The notes below the pieces were generated by a model. That model was not told the DNA's origin and ran no database searches. It was given only the letters and a program-made list of their open reading frames with translations. A program made the translations under genes and the position numbers. DNA of 64,000 nt, from the NCBI GenBank assembly GCA_963402885.1, contig OY727097.1:12090001-12154000 (forward strand), read 5' to 3'. Shown piece by piece: positions 10,721 to 22,839 of the stretch; position 1 is the first letter of the stretch, and every line of letters begins with the position of its first letter. The DNA comes from Antedon bifida. Its lineage: Eukaryota > Echinodermata > Crinoidea > Comatulida > Antedonidae.

Positions 10721-11579
10721 GAACTTATTTATTTTTTATTTATTTTCTGATGCTGTAATGCTTTATAATGTTTAAAAATTAAAATGATAGTAAATATACA
10801 GTATAAATAGTACTTTTAATCTTTTTTATAACAATGGTATTTTAAGAAATCTATTTTTTGTACTTTTAAATGTTGTATTTTTTTATGTTGAAATTTATAA
10901 ACTGTATTTTAAATTTTAACGATCTATATAATAATGGTATTTTTAAAAGGTGACAACATTCTTATTATAATTATTTTTATTTAATTTGTCATACGTTTTA
11001 ATGTTGTATTTTTAATGTTTTAATATATAAGTGTAATGTATAAATACAGTAGTAATAATAAGCCAAATTTTTAATAATTAACCTGAATTTAAATGTTAAC
11101 CTTTTTAAATAGATTTATTTTAAACTGTATCCATACTTTTATATATCAATCTATGTAACTTTTTGTCTGTTTTTTTATGTATCTATGTAAAGCTCCTTTG
11201 AGCATGTTTTTTCATGAAAATGGCGCTATATAAATGTAGTATATTATTTTTGGTATGCCTATAACTAGTTCATACATAAAGCTGGTCTGATTATAAGGTT
11301 TCACTGAAATGCATTTTTTTCTAATAAATCAGGTTTAAGAACTATACATCTTTCTCAAACTTTGAGAAAAATGGCAGCCATTTTGAACTATATTTACCAT
11401 CTTGAATTTTTAAAAGTTGAACAATACATTTTTATTTTCTCCAATGATAGTTTCTTGCAAAATAATATGTTCTAATGATTGTGGTTGAACACATAATTGC
11501 CAAAATCGGATGCTTTAATATATGTTGTTCAGATTGGTCTTAGGAAGTACCTACAACAAAAATAAATTCTGTTGAAATT
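10721..11579. other. AT-rich tract with an L2-like LINE tail at its centre
   Basis: Very AT-rich (10720-11170), without frames. At 11190-11255, GAGCATG and CATGAAAATGGCGCTATATAAATG followed by TATTATTTT resembles the conserved 3' end of L2-group LINEs (a GCGCTATATAAATG core); the same core recurs at 58465. This tract may be the 3' untranslated part of the 8600-10720 LINE. Confidence 0.5.
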
Positions 11580-12340
11580 TTGTCTAGGTCAAACCGTAGT
11601 TTGACCGGACTATTATTGCAAAGTGCGACAGCTCAATTACTACAAAGTGTGACGATTATTACAAAGTGCGGCAGTACAAACGGGGTTTACAGAGTAATTA
11701 GATGCGATGTGTTTTTTCAAGACAGTACTTATCAGAAATCGACAGTTTTTTTATGTCCTTGCTTGAGTCATGGAGCTATAAAATTAGTTATAGCTCCATG
11801 CTTGAGTATTGAGTTCTTTAGTGAGATCTTGCTTGAAATTATCCAGGACCAGGGCTTTAAATGACCGCGACATATTAACTATCTTTGCTTGATCTGACTT
11901 CCTAATGCCAAGATTAACCTTGATGGTGAATGTGGTGTTTCAAGCCAAGTGAGGGGTACGTGCAGTTCTCTACAATACAGTCATTCTCGCTACAAAGTAG
12001 GCCTTTGTGATCTATAATATGACCCGCAATTTGAGTTGGTTCATTTAGGTATGTTATTACCGGCACCCATTTAAATTATAAAATTAAACACTTTTTTTAA
12101 ATCACACTGAATTATATAGCATCCCTATAATTAATGTTTGTTAAACTTACATTGTCTGCAAGATCCAAATTAGCACCTGCCTTGAATAAAATAGTGCAAG
12201 TATCTGTGTGGCCGTTATATGCAGCAAAATGTAAAGGTGACATTCCATCCTGAAATATTACAAACATTATGTTATAGTATTTTTCACTCTACAATATTTA
12301 ATATCGTACTGAATTCAATTCGATATGATCAATTAAAAAT
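11580..12340. repeat. Segmental duplicate D1, copy a (contains ankyrin exon)
   Basis: It matches 22840-23410 in order: runs of CAAAGTGCGACAG, AGTACAAACGGGGTTTACAG, AAGACAGTACTTATCAG, TTCATTTAGGTATGTTATTACCG, the ankyrin exon, and CAAACATTATGTTATA after it. A partial third copy of the TATGTTATTACCGG block, without an exon, lies at 20325-20395. The open frame plus 11580-11864 lies in this non-coding homology and is not considered a gene. Confidence 0.8.
12151..12249 (-). CDS. Ankyrin-repeat exon (33 codons)
   Basis: Minus strand: acceptor atatttcag, 99-nt phase-0 exon, donor gtaagttt. It encodes a near-consensus ankyrin repeat: DGMSPLHFAAYNGHTDTC opens with the TPLHxAA helix and GH turn, and ILFKAGANLDLADN gives the second helix and loop. 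It is closely related to the exon at 23170-23268 in both coding and intronic flanks, so the pair arose by segmental duplication. It is a single-repeat exon of a large minus-strand gene; the protein is unidentified. Confidence 0.9.
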
Positions 12341-13675
12341 AACTTTATGGATTTAAATAATGCTACATTGGTAAATTAAATAAAGCTTTTTAAGAGCGGT
12401 AGACTACAAATATCAACCTATTTCATTAAAAAGTGGCCAAATGCAAAAAAATGGATTTTCTTCATATTTAGTAATTAATTACACTTTCGGTAAATATAAC
12501 AAAACTGAAATATATTTGAAAAAAATGTAATGGTTACCATGGTAACCGCACATTTTACCATTTTGGCATGTGAATTTTGCTCTTATTTAGATATGGACGA
12601 TATGGACGAAAAAGAATTTGTGAATTGTTTTTGTGATATCTTTTTTTGTACCAATCTTGCTCTAATGTAAAACAAACATTTACAGTAGGTAAATCAATTA
12701 TTGAATTTAGGAGATACCATTATTTTTCTTAGGGGTGTTTTCAGGAATTTCATACATGGGCATTTTTTATGTTTTTGAAAGAGTTATAACTCCGATGGTA
12801 ACACTTCAAAAGTAACCATGGCGCAGGCATGGTTGGTTGAATTGCTCTTGCTGTTTCCATTATCGTGGGGAATGTAATGTAATTTCTGTGTAGTGTTTCT
12901 AGATAAATTGTTAAAATTTGCATTCGCTCATGTTATTTGTAATATAGAAATAGGGGGTATAGATTTTTCAGTCCAAAATGTTTTTTGTTGTTGTTGTTAA
13001 AACATACTAAAATATAGACCTATATAGATATTAGTATCTAAAATTAACCCTGTGTTGTTTATTAGTAATTACTTATTTTTCATAAATTCAAAATGGCTGC
13101 CATTTGAAAACTTTTCCCTAATTATCTCTATAGCTACTACGTTTTTTGTAAAGAATGTTTTAAACACATACAAACATCCTTAAAATTCAGAATAACTAAT
13201 TTAATTTTGCCCTTGGAGTCTAGGTCAAAGGTCAATTTATTACACTATATACAATTATTTTATATCTTAAACTTGAGTATTTTGAATAAGAATGTATTAG
13301 GTACAAATATAAATATGGCATTAAACCTTTAAAATAACATTTAATCTGCTTTCTTCTGGAGACACAGGGTTAAAGGTCAAAGGCTTAAATGACCCCCCTC
13401 CTCCCCACATTAAATTATTGAATAAGCCATTTCACTGTTACAATAGTTATTCACTTTGACAAAAAATTGATGGAAACGAAAAATTATTTAGCATAATACA
13501 ATCATAATTTAAAAAAAAGAGTAGTAAACTGGAAGCCCACTGTCTGAAACTCAATGAGTTTGTATTTGATTTAGGCCTACTGTTTTTTTATTTTTTATAA
13601 GCTAAATCATTATTTTTTAAATAACCTGATTAAAACTACAAAATTACTTCAATGTTTGATTTTAGTATTCTTTAT
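12341..13675 (-). other. Intron, no recognised feature
   Basis: AT-rich intron. It contains GGTCAAAGGTC-like words near 13220 and 13370, but nothing supports a site or gene. Confidence 0.4.
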
Positions 13676-13677
13676 TT

Positions 13678-13875
13678 TTAGTCGCGTGGACACGACTCTA
13701 TAGTTCACTATGTCGGTCGGTCGGTCTGTCGGTCCAGTATCACTATGCGTTTTATCGCTTTTCTGTACTTTTTGAACTGTTTGATGTACAGAAAAGTTTT
13801 AAAGTACATTACTTTTTAAAAGTTCATTTTTTTCTGAGAGCACGCGACTTATGGCTGTTGGCCTTGTTTGCATAA
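13678..13875 (+). mobile_element. Short GGTCGG element, copy 1
   Basis: It begins TTTTTAGTCGCGTG with a small terminal hairpin (GTCGCGTG..CACGAC), continues ACTATGTCGGTCGGTCGG, and ends CACGCGACT...GGCCTTGTTTG. Copies lie at 16502-16612 (+), 26078-26168 (-) and 36378-36488 (-). This copy is longer inside (about 90 bp extra). It is non-coding, and a MITE- or SINE-like nature is inferred. Confidence 0.7.
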
Positions 13876-13879
13876 AAAG

Positions 13880-15018
13880 GAAAGGGACTGTAAATTATAA
13901 ACGTAATATCCTTTATAGTATCCGATTAAATCATAGTTCAAGAATTAGATTTTCACTTCGATGAAGTATCAGGTGACCGAGTTGTTCCATCCAACTCAAT
14001 ATATTTATAGAAAAGACAACTTCAAAGAAAACGTCACATAGAAGAGACACAGACCAAAGCTATCAAATTGTTTGATAGCCTTGCACAGTTGGCCAGATGA
14101 AGATTAACAAAAACATCTTGTGATTAAGTTCTTGACATGGCCACAAGTGTGAGCATTGAAGTAATGAAGGGAAAACGGGTTACAAGCGACAAAATACAGT
14201 ACATGGGATATGAGAGGTCTACACTACGTACATGCTTTGGTATCTTTATGTATGCCTAGCTATATCCAGTAAACATAAAAATTGATGTTAACATTGAATA
14301 TTCTCATCCCTAAAGTGGGATTTTATTCTAATACTCTAATTCATTTAAGCATCGTAATACACATGTTTATAGCTATGAATATGTACGAACACAAAACACT
14401 GAGTTCTGGATTATTAAACAATTTTGGGTAGGGTTTGATCAATTTATGCCATTACTTTAGAAATAACATTATCCTGAAATCAGAAAAATACTAATTTTGT
14501 GACATCAGTATAACAAAAAAAGTATTCTCCAAATTTGTTTGCCTTTTATCCATTCACACAAGGTCCATAGAATACATATTATAGGCATAATCAAGAACAA
14601 CGCAATTCAAGTGTTACCATAGACGTTGTGAAGCTCAAAACTTTGGCCAAAATTGGATTTTTTACCACAAGGAAAAACACCCCTATTGAAAATAAATGGT
14701 ACGGTACATTACCATGCCCGACCAAAAATGTTTTGATTTCAGTTTGTTTATAAGTCTTTCATCATCTTGTGTTAAAAATTAAATTTCAACAATCCGTGTA
14801 AGAGTTATTGAAATCAACATTTACCTTATTTGACAGTGAATAATAGGAAAAATTACAAGAAAATGCTGTAATTTTGTTAATGGCCGTTACTATGGCAACA
14901 AGATACAGATATCAAAAATAATTTTATCTGTGCATGTTTCAACCAAACCTCTTTCATTGTGCAAATTTTAAAGAAAATCTATTTTTGACTTGGCCACCTA
15001 AAGGTCGATATTTATGCT
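13880..15018 (-). other. Intron, no recognised feature
   Basis: AT-rich intron with no supported exon, RNA gene or repeat terminus. Confidence 0.4.
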
Positions 15019-16050
15019 CTTAAGATGATGTATTGTTACGTATACATTTATTTTGCTTGTATAATATTCATTTTTGTATGTTTCTTTGCCTGAAATGTAA
15101 ACACTTCATCCGGTAGTGCTAAGTAGTCTGAATGTAAATTATAATACAGTGGTGTTTCCGTTTCAACAGGCAGTTACGACTGAATACGTATCCAGGCTCC
15201 ATATTTTGACTGCTAAATTCTTACTAGTGGTTTCTGTTTTCCATTACTGGGAGGGATTACGTTTTAAAATAAATGTTTTACCAAATCAATGGATATCTCG
15301 ATTCATATCCTTTTATTGTATCATTTGCATCAAATCAATAGTGTTGCTCTGTACGGCAAAAAAAATAAAATAAAAACACGACACACGCTAACATTCAGTG
15401 CTATAAAGGCAGATAGTAAACCCTATTACGAGAGGTTATGGACCTCTTTCTTGAACAGTTGTGCATGGGATGTGTTGGTCTTTGCACAATTGAATGTGTT
15501 TTCTTAGTAAAATCTGCAATTATTTAAATTGAGATCTGCTCAATTCTAAGTATACGTGAAGCATAATTAACAATATGTTTGAGTTCCAACTTGTCCTTAC
15601 ATAGGGTCCTGGTAAACTATAAAAAAAATGCTGGAAAAAATGAGAAAATGAGTCTATACGCAAAAAGTAAACATGTTGAGCTCTTTTGATAGCCTAGTGA
15701 TTTATTTACAATCTCGTCTTCAGAGTGGGTACCGTATTTCATACTGTACGTGATTTTACGTTATAAAATGTGGTCATTATTTCGAGTGTTTCACCTGCTT
15801 TGATAGAGACAATACTGTAATGAGTTGAAAATGATTTGTCGTTGTTTATTAGTAAACACATAGTGTACCGCAAACCAAACTAATGTATGTGTGCACATAA
15901 TAGTAGGTAACATTTGTAATTGAGAGCGTTTTAAAAAAACTCCTAAAAACGTACAGAATCATATAATGTAGTGCATTTGGAATTTTGACGTAATGATAAA
16001 CATTCTTCTAACAGAGTTCAACTTAGATTTTTTTTTCGAGTTACTCGTAT
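15019..16050. repeat. Segmental duplicate block X, copy 1
   Basis: It is colinear with 32044-33422 and 47892-48740. Shared landmarks are TGTAAACACTTCATCCGGTAG, GCAGTTACG, TGACTGCTAAATTCTTACTA, ACGTGAAGCATAATTAACAA, GTTTCACCTGCTTTGATAGA and CCTAAAAACGTACA. A fragment also lies at 23405-23560. The frames plus 15116-15373 and 15289-15507 are not conserved as coding. Confidence 0.8.
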
Positions 16051-16121
16051 TTTGATTCAAAATTCAAAATGAGAAAAATGAAATGAATGAAAATAAATGA
16101 ACAAATTAGCAAACTGATCAC

Positions 16122-17402
16122 AAAACATTCTATTCGAACTAGTGGCAAGTAGCGGCCAGGCTTTGTTATTCAATGTTAACTGTACGGTTTAGAATTCAGA
16201 AACTAATCAATTAATACAAAAAATGTTTTACTTTATTATCAAGAATACTAATATTTTAATAACTACTTTGTTCTGATTACCACATTTTTTCTGATGGCTA
16301 TATTATCTACCTTCGATGTCCGCCGCTCTTTCCAATCGACGCCGTTCTCTTCGAGCTTCCTAAATCTCATCATTAAACCACTATAAATGTTTGCTATGTT
16401 TCGCAAACGCATCTTTTGGGGGCAAAAATGCGTATTCAAAACCCTTGACGTAACTGTGTTGTAGGCATTAACAGTTCTTCGACGTATGCAAAAGAAGTGT
16501 TTTTAGTCGCGTGCGTGTAACGCGACTCTACAGCTCACTATGTCGGTCGGTTGGTCGGTAAACACTAACTTGAGCACGCGACTGCAGCCATGAATATGGC
16601 CTTGTTTTTTTTCAAATCTGACTCAGATCAATTATTTTAAACTTCTGTAATTATTAACGATCTTTCGCTCTGGCTGGGGGTTTCACTGGTCCATACAACA
16701 ATGGATCAAATGATTGTCGGATCCATACGTATTGGGTAGCACATGGCAATCAATTAATTTATGATCATCCGGACGATCCGACAGATAAAGTGATTAAGGA
16801 TGTGACCTAGTTAATGATGACTAGTCACGAATTGCTGCAAACCATTCTTACAGATTGATGAAAGGTATGTATCACATTTTTACCGAGAAGTATGATTTTC
16901 AAGGCAAATCATCAAATTCCTCAAGAAACTGAGAGGTCTTGAAGCCATTCTATTCATATGCGGATACATTTTGACATTCAGTTACACAAGAATCCTCAAA
17001 AGTAGTTTACGTTACCCGTTGGAGATATAAAAACATTAATTTGACTTTTGAAAATAATATCGATACCTCCGTGTTTATCACATCGCCTACAGTAGAGAAA
17101 TTTAAAAATGAATACCCTAATGGTGTACTTTAGCCTATAACAACAGGATCATCCTGACTTAACAACGATTCAGTACGGTAATGACTGGTATATCTATATC
17201 ATTTTCAAGAACAATTCAACAATTCAATAATTGTAAATGTTGTATTACACACATACTGTGCATTCCACATATTATATATGGTATTCTGTGTCAGGGTATT
17301 ATTATAATTAATTATTATTTATTATAATTAATAATTATTCGCATATTACAGATACTCTTAAAGCATTACATTGGCTTCCTGTTCAGCACCGCATTGTCTA
17401 TA
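16122..17402. repeat. Segmental duplicate block Y, copy 1
   Basis: It is colinear with 40149-41388. Landmarks are ATTCTATTCGAACTA, CAATCGACGCCGTTCTCTTC, ATACGTATTGGGTAGCACAT, TTTAGCCTATAACAACAGGA and GTATTCTGTGTCAGGGTA. The other copy ends exactly where the Ngaro-like element begins (41389). The GGTCGG element at 16502-16612 is absent from the other copy, so it inserted after, or was lost since, the duplication. Confidence 0.85.
16502..16612 (+). mobile_element. Short GGTCGG element, copy 2
   Basis: TTTTTAGTCGCGTG, a hairpin with AACGCGACT, CACTATGTCGGTCGG, TAAACACTAACTTGAG, CACGCGACT and ATGGCCTTGTTTT. It is absent at the matching point of block Y copy 2 (near 40525), which supports it being an insertion. 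Confidence 0.75.
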
Positions 17403-17520
17403 AAATATTGTTATTGGGCCTAGTTTATACGTGTATAACTTAGATTCGTTAAAACAAATTATTAAAAACTCATCTTTTTGCCCAGGCTTATACATGGTCA
17501 TAATTCTTTCCATTATTTTT
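17341..17520 (+). pseudogene. LINE ORF2 C-terminal fragment
   Basis: The plus-strand translation DTLKALHWLPVQHRIVYKI is the conserved C-terminal motif of CR1/L2-like LINE proteins (LHWLPVxxRIxYK). It is followed by a degenerate LKTHLFAQAY. In the duplicate copy the Ngaro-like element interrupts right after the RIVY codons (41388). It is a short, dead fragment. Confidence 0.75.
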
Positions 17521-18062
17521 AAATTCAACATTTTCACTTTCACAATAATTCTGTAATATCATTTGCATAATGATGTATTTTACAATTGTCATCATTTTAT
17601 CTCGAATGTCTTGACACAGAATTAACGGGAATACGATTGAGCCTGAAATCAAACTTGAAAATATCAGTTTTACTAAAATATACTATAGTGCCGCTGTGTT
17701 ATCAAAGAAAGTATAGAATAAAATCAAATTATGTGTTCAATTCTCTGAACACAAATATACCAATTTAAATGCCATAGTTTCTGTAATTCGTTTCTCTCAA
17801 TCTATAGAGTTACTGTATAAATGTTTCGTACAAATGGACACCGCCAGAAAAGTGCGTCCTATCACTAGTAAGTAACTTTATTCACATTTTGGTTCCTGTA
17901 ACTTTGATACAGCGCAGATATCGACGCGTGAACCGCAATGAAAATGAGTTCTCGAATTAGACGTTTTACTATTGGTTACTAGAAATTAGTTTGATAAAAT
18001 AAATTCTACAAAATTAGTAGGCCTACTATTATTTTTCCTTAGAAATTACGGGGACGGCGCTT
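17521..18062 (-). other. Intron, start of a duplicated segment
   Basis: AT-rich. From about 17985 the sequence (TACTAGAAATTAGTTTGATA) matches 37070 onward. No gene is seen. Confidence 0.5.
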
Positions 18063-18303
18063 CTGAGTGAGTGAGAATCAATAAGGCATTTAATTAAAAT
18101 GCAGACGGTCTTAAAATAACTTGACATATTTCGATAAATCTATTCTCATCATCAGAACTGTAATCAAAGCCTAGAGTACTTGTATACATATTAGACGGTT
18201 GCATTTAAATGAGTCAATAATTAGCATGAGAATAGATTTATCGCGTTATTTTAAGACGGTCTGCATTTTCATTAAATGCCTTATGATATTATTGATTCTC
18301 ACT
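18063..18303. repeat. Inverted repeat (~80-bp arms)
   Basis: The left arm (about 18066-18150: GAGTGAGAATCAATA, AGGCATTTAAT, AAATGCAGACGGTCTTAAAA, GATAAATCTATTCTCAT) is complementary to the right arm (about 18224-18303). The arms flank about 75 bp. The duplicated locus at 37138-37230 has only the right arm, so the left arm was gained, or lost there, after duplication. Confidence 0.8.
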
Positions 18304-20600
18304 CGTAATTTTGGTGGTATTATACATGATGACAAAGCCGACGATCCGAGAGAATTACATGTTTTAAAAAACACCCACTTGTTATTTTAAAAAAACATTG
18401 CACATCGGCGAGGTCCGATGGCATGCGACTGGCGAAACAACGCAACAAAAATGTTGGCTAAAAACAAAAATGGCATGTTTTGTTTTACTGTAGGCCAATC
18501 CAGTAGGCCTGCAATGAAACGTGTATTTTGTGTACCCCACGGTACAAAGTGTCATACAAGTAGTACATTTAATAATTCGAACAACCTAGATCGTGAACAT
18601 AATTCGTACGCTTTTGCTGTAGCGTACGTATACACAGTACACGACGTACGCGTCGGTAAACTTTGCCGGGAAAACAACTACGCATTTTGGTCCCTGGATG
18701 GAACATGTGTATTACGCTTAAACCGTGTATTCCACGATGCCACTGGATCGGTCACTTAATAATAATAATTTCTTTAATTGTAAAATTCATCATGTGTTTG
18801 TCATTACTATGAACTTTAATTGTACTGATTGGAATAATTAATCAGTATTTAATAATTCTAGCCTTCTAATCAATGTTAGTTACATTGAAAACCTCATCCA
18901 AAAACAATGTGTTGAATAGCAAGAGGAGACATGGGTCGGCTAATTAACTTTTGTTTGTCTTCTTTTTAACAACAATTTGATGACGAAGTAACAGTTACTG
19001 TATAGTCAGAGTGAAAATAATTATAAGAATTATTGTTTTAGATTTGTAATAATTACGTCAAGTATAGCCTCTTCTCTAGTAGCTATGTCAACAACTTGAC
19101 TTAGCTATTGGGCATGGCAAAGTGCCCTGGTATTTGCACGTTAAAATCGCCTATGACACCAACGCAAGCATAAAACAACTATATTCTACAAATAAACATG
19201 ATCAGAAATAGACAATGTAGTCGCTTAGTATATATACCAATTTCATTATGTAACTGCTGTGTAAAGTGTTACGTTATTTAGAAACACCTTCCTCGTGATC
19301 ATGTTTACGATAATATGTAAAATGAATGTTAAACCTCAGAGATGTTATCTATCAGGTTGCCAGTTATATAGTAAAAAGAAATAATACTAGAATATAAAAA
19401 GTACATAATGAAAAAAGAAAACCTGGATAACCCCATTCCGTTAACGTTTGAACTATACTAACTTTAGATAAATTGGAGCTCATCAGGATTTGAAAAAAGA
19501 ATGTTTGGCAAATCAAAATTGATTACATTCCGATTATCAATGGTAGGAAGACGTAAACTTACAGTGTGTTTTTCGCATTTAAATTATAATAGTATATAAC
19601 AGTTTAGCGGATTTTGTTTCTCAGGCTCACTCTGCAATCGCGAAATTTTCTTTTAATTCTAAGCTCACATAAACAGGCAATGAAAACATAAGCTTATACA
19701 GTATATTTACATTATTTTTTGTGGATTTTTACTTTTATGTTGAACCAAAGAAACGATAAGGAATAAATTACCTTCGTGACGTTTCGTCGACAATATTTAT
19801 ATTAGTTATTTATTTATTTACTTGTTCTCGCTTTACTTGGTTTCATCGTATCAATAGGCCTATTCGTGGATATTATTTAAAAATACAAACAAAGGGTTAC
19901 TATCGATGGTTTCGCTGTATAGCTTAATGTCTGTTTTTACCGAAACACCAGATCAACCGGTGGATGCTTTAGGCTAAATAATGTGCTGATGATTTCCGAC
20001 GTAAATGTGTCGGTCGTAATTGGAAGATTTTTTAAAATTTACAATTTTTTTTTTTTAAAGAAGCGTATAAAAATCAATTTGCATGATTGATTTCTGTAAT
20101 ATAAATTATGTAAAAGCGTTGTTTCCAGTGTTCATTGTTGAGACCGACAGATCGAGTATGATGTTATAACAGGCCATGATTGTTATCATAAAAATATGAT
20201 TTTATGAAAATAACTATTGTTGTTATGTTGTACCATGTTGTGTTGAAGTTTAACAGAACAATATAAATAGTTCTATTGGTTCTGTCTGCTAATTTAGTAT
20301 TATTTATATAAGTTAGTGACAGTACTTTAGGTATGTTATTACCGGTTACCGGTTTAAATTTGAAAATTAAACCATTTGTTTTAAAGGACCTACAATAGTC
20401 TTGCTGAAACTTGCAAAACCTCTAAAAATTACAATCTTGGTCTACTGTAATTAACAAAATACAATACACATTCACCTAAGACTAACGACCAACAAAAATT
20501 ATTTCAGTGTAGTTACAAGAGTCAATTTGGCTTAAATCACATAAATACATTTTGGGTCACACGACCTTTGACCGTTTGATTCTTTAGGTCAATCAAGATT
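18304..20600 (-). other. Intron built from duplicated segments
   Basis: The stretch 18304-18500 matches 37230-37530. The stretch 18920-19130 (AAGTATAGCCTCTTCTCTA, TGGCAAAGTGCC) matches 53985-54075. Then 20325-20395 repeats the intron flank of the ankyrin exons (TATGTTATTACCGG) without an exon. The open frame plus 18418-18759 is the longest here but lies in a duplicated stretch whose other copy is not open. Confidence 0.55.
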
Positions 20601-20875
20601 TCCACATTGGTTTAGGAATGAAAAGGTAATAAATAGCTTTCAATACAGAAAGGCAGCTTACAAATCTGCTATAAGCTTAAGCGGAATTAGCAGAAATAGC
20701 GCCTTAAGGGACAAGTACAGAAATGAAAGACAATTCAACAGCGTTTACAGCAAAAAGGCATGATAACAAATCTGCTGTTAGTGCTTAAGCGGAATTAGCA
20801 GAAATAGCAGCTTAAGCGACGAGTTCAGAAGTGAAAAGGTAATAGCATTTACAGCACAAAGACAGCAATCCCGTT
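20600..20875. repeat. ~125-bp tandem duplication
   Basis: Two-plus copies share AAATCTGCT, GCTTAAGCGGAATTAGCAGA, AATAGC, AAGTGAAAAGGTAATA and TTTACAGCA in order, at about 125-bp spacing (for example 20678 and 20797). Confidence 0.75.
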
Positions 20876-22839
20876 TTGAACTAGTGGTGGCGCCAGGATA
20901 TTTGTGACAGACTAAAGTCCCCGACTGGTGGGCTATGTGAAGCGATCATCACTTGGCTGGGGGAAGAGGGCCGCCAAGCAACGCGCTTTAGCGTAATTTG
21001 AGGCCGCTTTAATCAGATTTATTGGAGGAAACTTTTGTAATTTTTAATGGTACATGTAAATAAAATACTGTGGGCAAACACATTGCATGAGGTCCGATGG
21101 TATACATGGCTGTGTTTTAATAAATTCTTTCAATTTAAAAAATGAAGTGATTACCTTCGACAGGTTCAGTAAAGTTACCATTTACACTAACAACTTGCGT
21201 ACGATTAGTGATATAAGATTGGAACCAGTCAGTACACTTAAATCCTTTTTCTAAAACAATTGCCTTTTTTAAACCGCCGATAAGATTTATGGTTTCTTTA
21301 AGTTGAATATGGGCTTGCGAAAACCGAATTGGTAAGTATGAAGTATTTTATTTTTGGAAAGATACATTTCAACTTTTTTTGCTACAAATTTAAAGAATAT
21401 TTGAGATAAATGTACACCTAATGTGTTTATATAAATAAAAGTATCTATCCGGAGATCCAGCTTCGTGAATACAAAATACTGATGGATGATCCTATAGGCC
21501 TATCAATTTGATCTCTGGTGCGCGTGCGTACAATTGAGGGACTAGTGCTGTTCCGCCGTACCACGCCAAGAAAGTTAAAGAGTCGCTATCCAATCCTAAT
21601 CTGTTTCTCAGTGTCCTAATTAAACTAAATAAGATGAGGAATATAACATTTTAAAGTACCATGTTTATTATTTGGTGTGAGGTGGGTCTTAGGGGTGGCG
21701 GCGTTCATTCGAGGGAGGCGTTTGTTGGTAACATTTCATAATTAATAAATTCCTCTAGATATGAACAAATCAAGCAAAGAATTTTAAGATTAACAATAAT
21801 GTTGTTAAAAATAATAGCAGAACATTTGTGGTCGTTTTCACATTTGTAGGTCTTGGTTTTGTGTTGTTTTGTTTATGTCCTTTATTACTGTATGTTAATT
21901 CCATTGATATGTATGCTTTTGCTGTTTTAGTGTTAGTCTTTGAAGTAAATGTATTTGTTAGAATGGGGCAAACCTTCAACTAGTGAAAGCTATTAATTGT
22001 TTGCTCCAATTTGCTTTTGCTATTCGTGACTAGGAGAACGTAAAAACTACAACACCGTATTAGGCCTAATTATAATCAAGAAGTGATAAATAAAAAAACA
22101 ATGCTTGGTAAATTGTAGATATAGCAGTCAATAAATTCTTCTACAAATATAAATGTGTTTGTGTTATAATACAATATTGCGTTGATAAATACTATGTGGC
22201 GGGTTGTTTATGAGAGGGTGGATGTTGAATATCTTAAAGATAGTTTATAGGGGAAAGGGCGTTTATTCAAATAAATGCGGTAGGCCTAATTGGATACTAA
22301 TCAATACATTATTTACTTTAATTCAAACACCAAATAATGACAATCATCAGTGGGTCATTTTGGCAAACACGTTTTAGACGGCTTGCAACATGGGCCAAAG
22401 CTCAATGGCGATACACATGCAGATAGTGTGCAACCTGTTCAAACCAAACATCAACTCAACAACTCGGCTATCATTCGGCTATATCGAGATTTTAATATAA
22501 TATAATAATAGGCTATAATCAGTTCTCCCGATGTAGGCATAATGTACTTTTTACCCGGGTTATGATAATTAAAATTGTATATACTGATTTCACAATTTCC
22601 CCCGCGATCGTTTTTTGCACAAACAAAAATGTGATGATGTCATATAACTACCATAGTTGGGCACATCACATTTTGTTTTGTCAAACTAAATTTATAGTGT
22701 AGACAGAGCTTTAAATATTATGCGTGGCCGTAAGAAAAAACAGTCGCAAAATAGTATTAGTGAAACGCGTAATAACATTACAGTAATAATTAATAATTCA
22801 TAAAGTTTATGACATAATCAAATTAAAAAATGTATTACA
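20876..22839 (-). other. Intron: GC-richer patch plus duplicated segments
   Basis: The stretch 20880-21010 is notably GC-rich (GTGGCGCCAGG, GGGGGAAGAGGGCCGCC) but unidentified. The stretch 21655-21770 (GGTGGCGGCGTTCATTCG, GTTTGTTGGTAACATTT) matches 38835-38945. The stretch 22080-22400 matches 38985-39290, and part of it recurs inverted at 55255-55395. No exon is supported. Confidence 0.5.

Noticed and set aside
11580..11864. 94-codon plus-strand frame
   Set aside because: The duplicate at 22845-23000 shows indels that break the frame; it is intron homology, not coding.
13200..13390. GGTCAAAGGTCA-like words resembling nuclear receptor half-sites
   Set aside because: Isolated short words in intron; no spacing pattern or conservation visible.
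17260..17345. AT-rich palindrome (TATAATTAATTATTATTTATTATAATTA region), possible origin or terminator
   Set aside because: Low-complexity AT sequence, identically present in block Y copy 2; no support for function.
18418..18759. 113-codon plus-strand open frame
   Set aside because: It lies in a segment duplicated at 37440-37530 where the frame is not kept, has no family motif, and contains simple GTACG-type words; likely chance.
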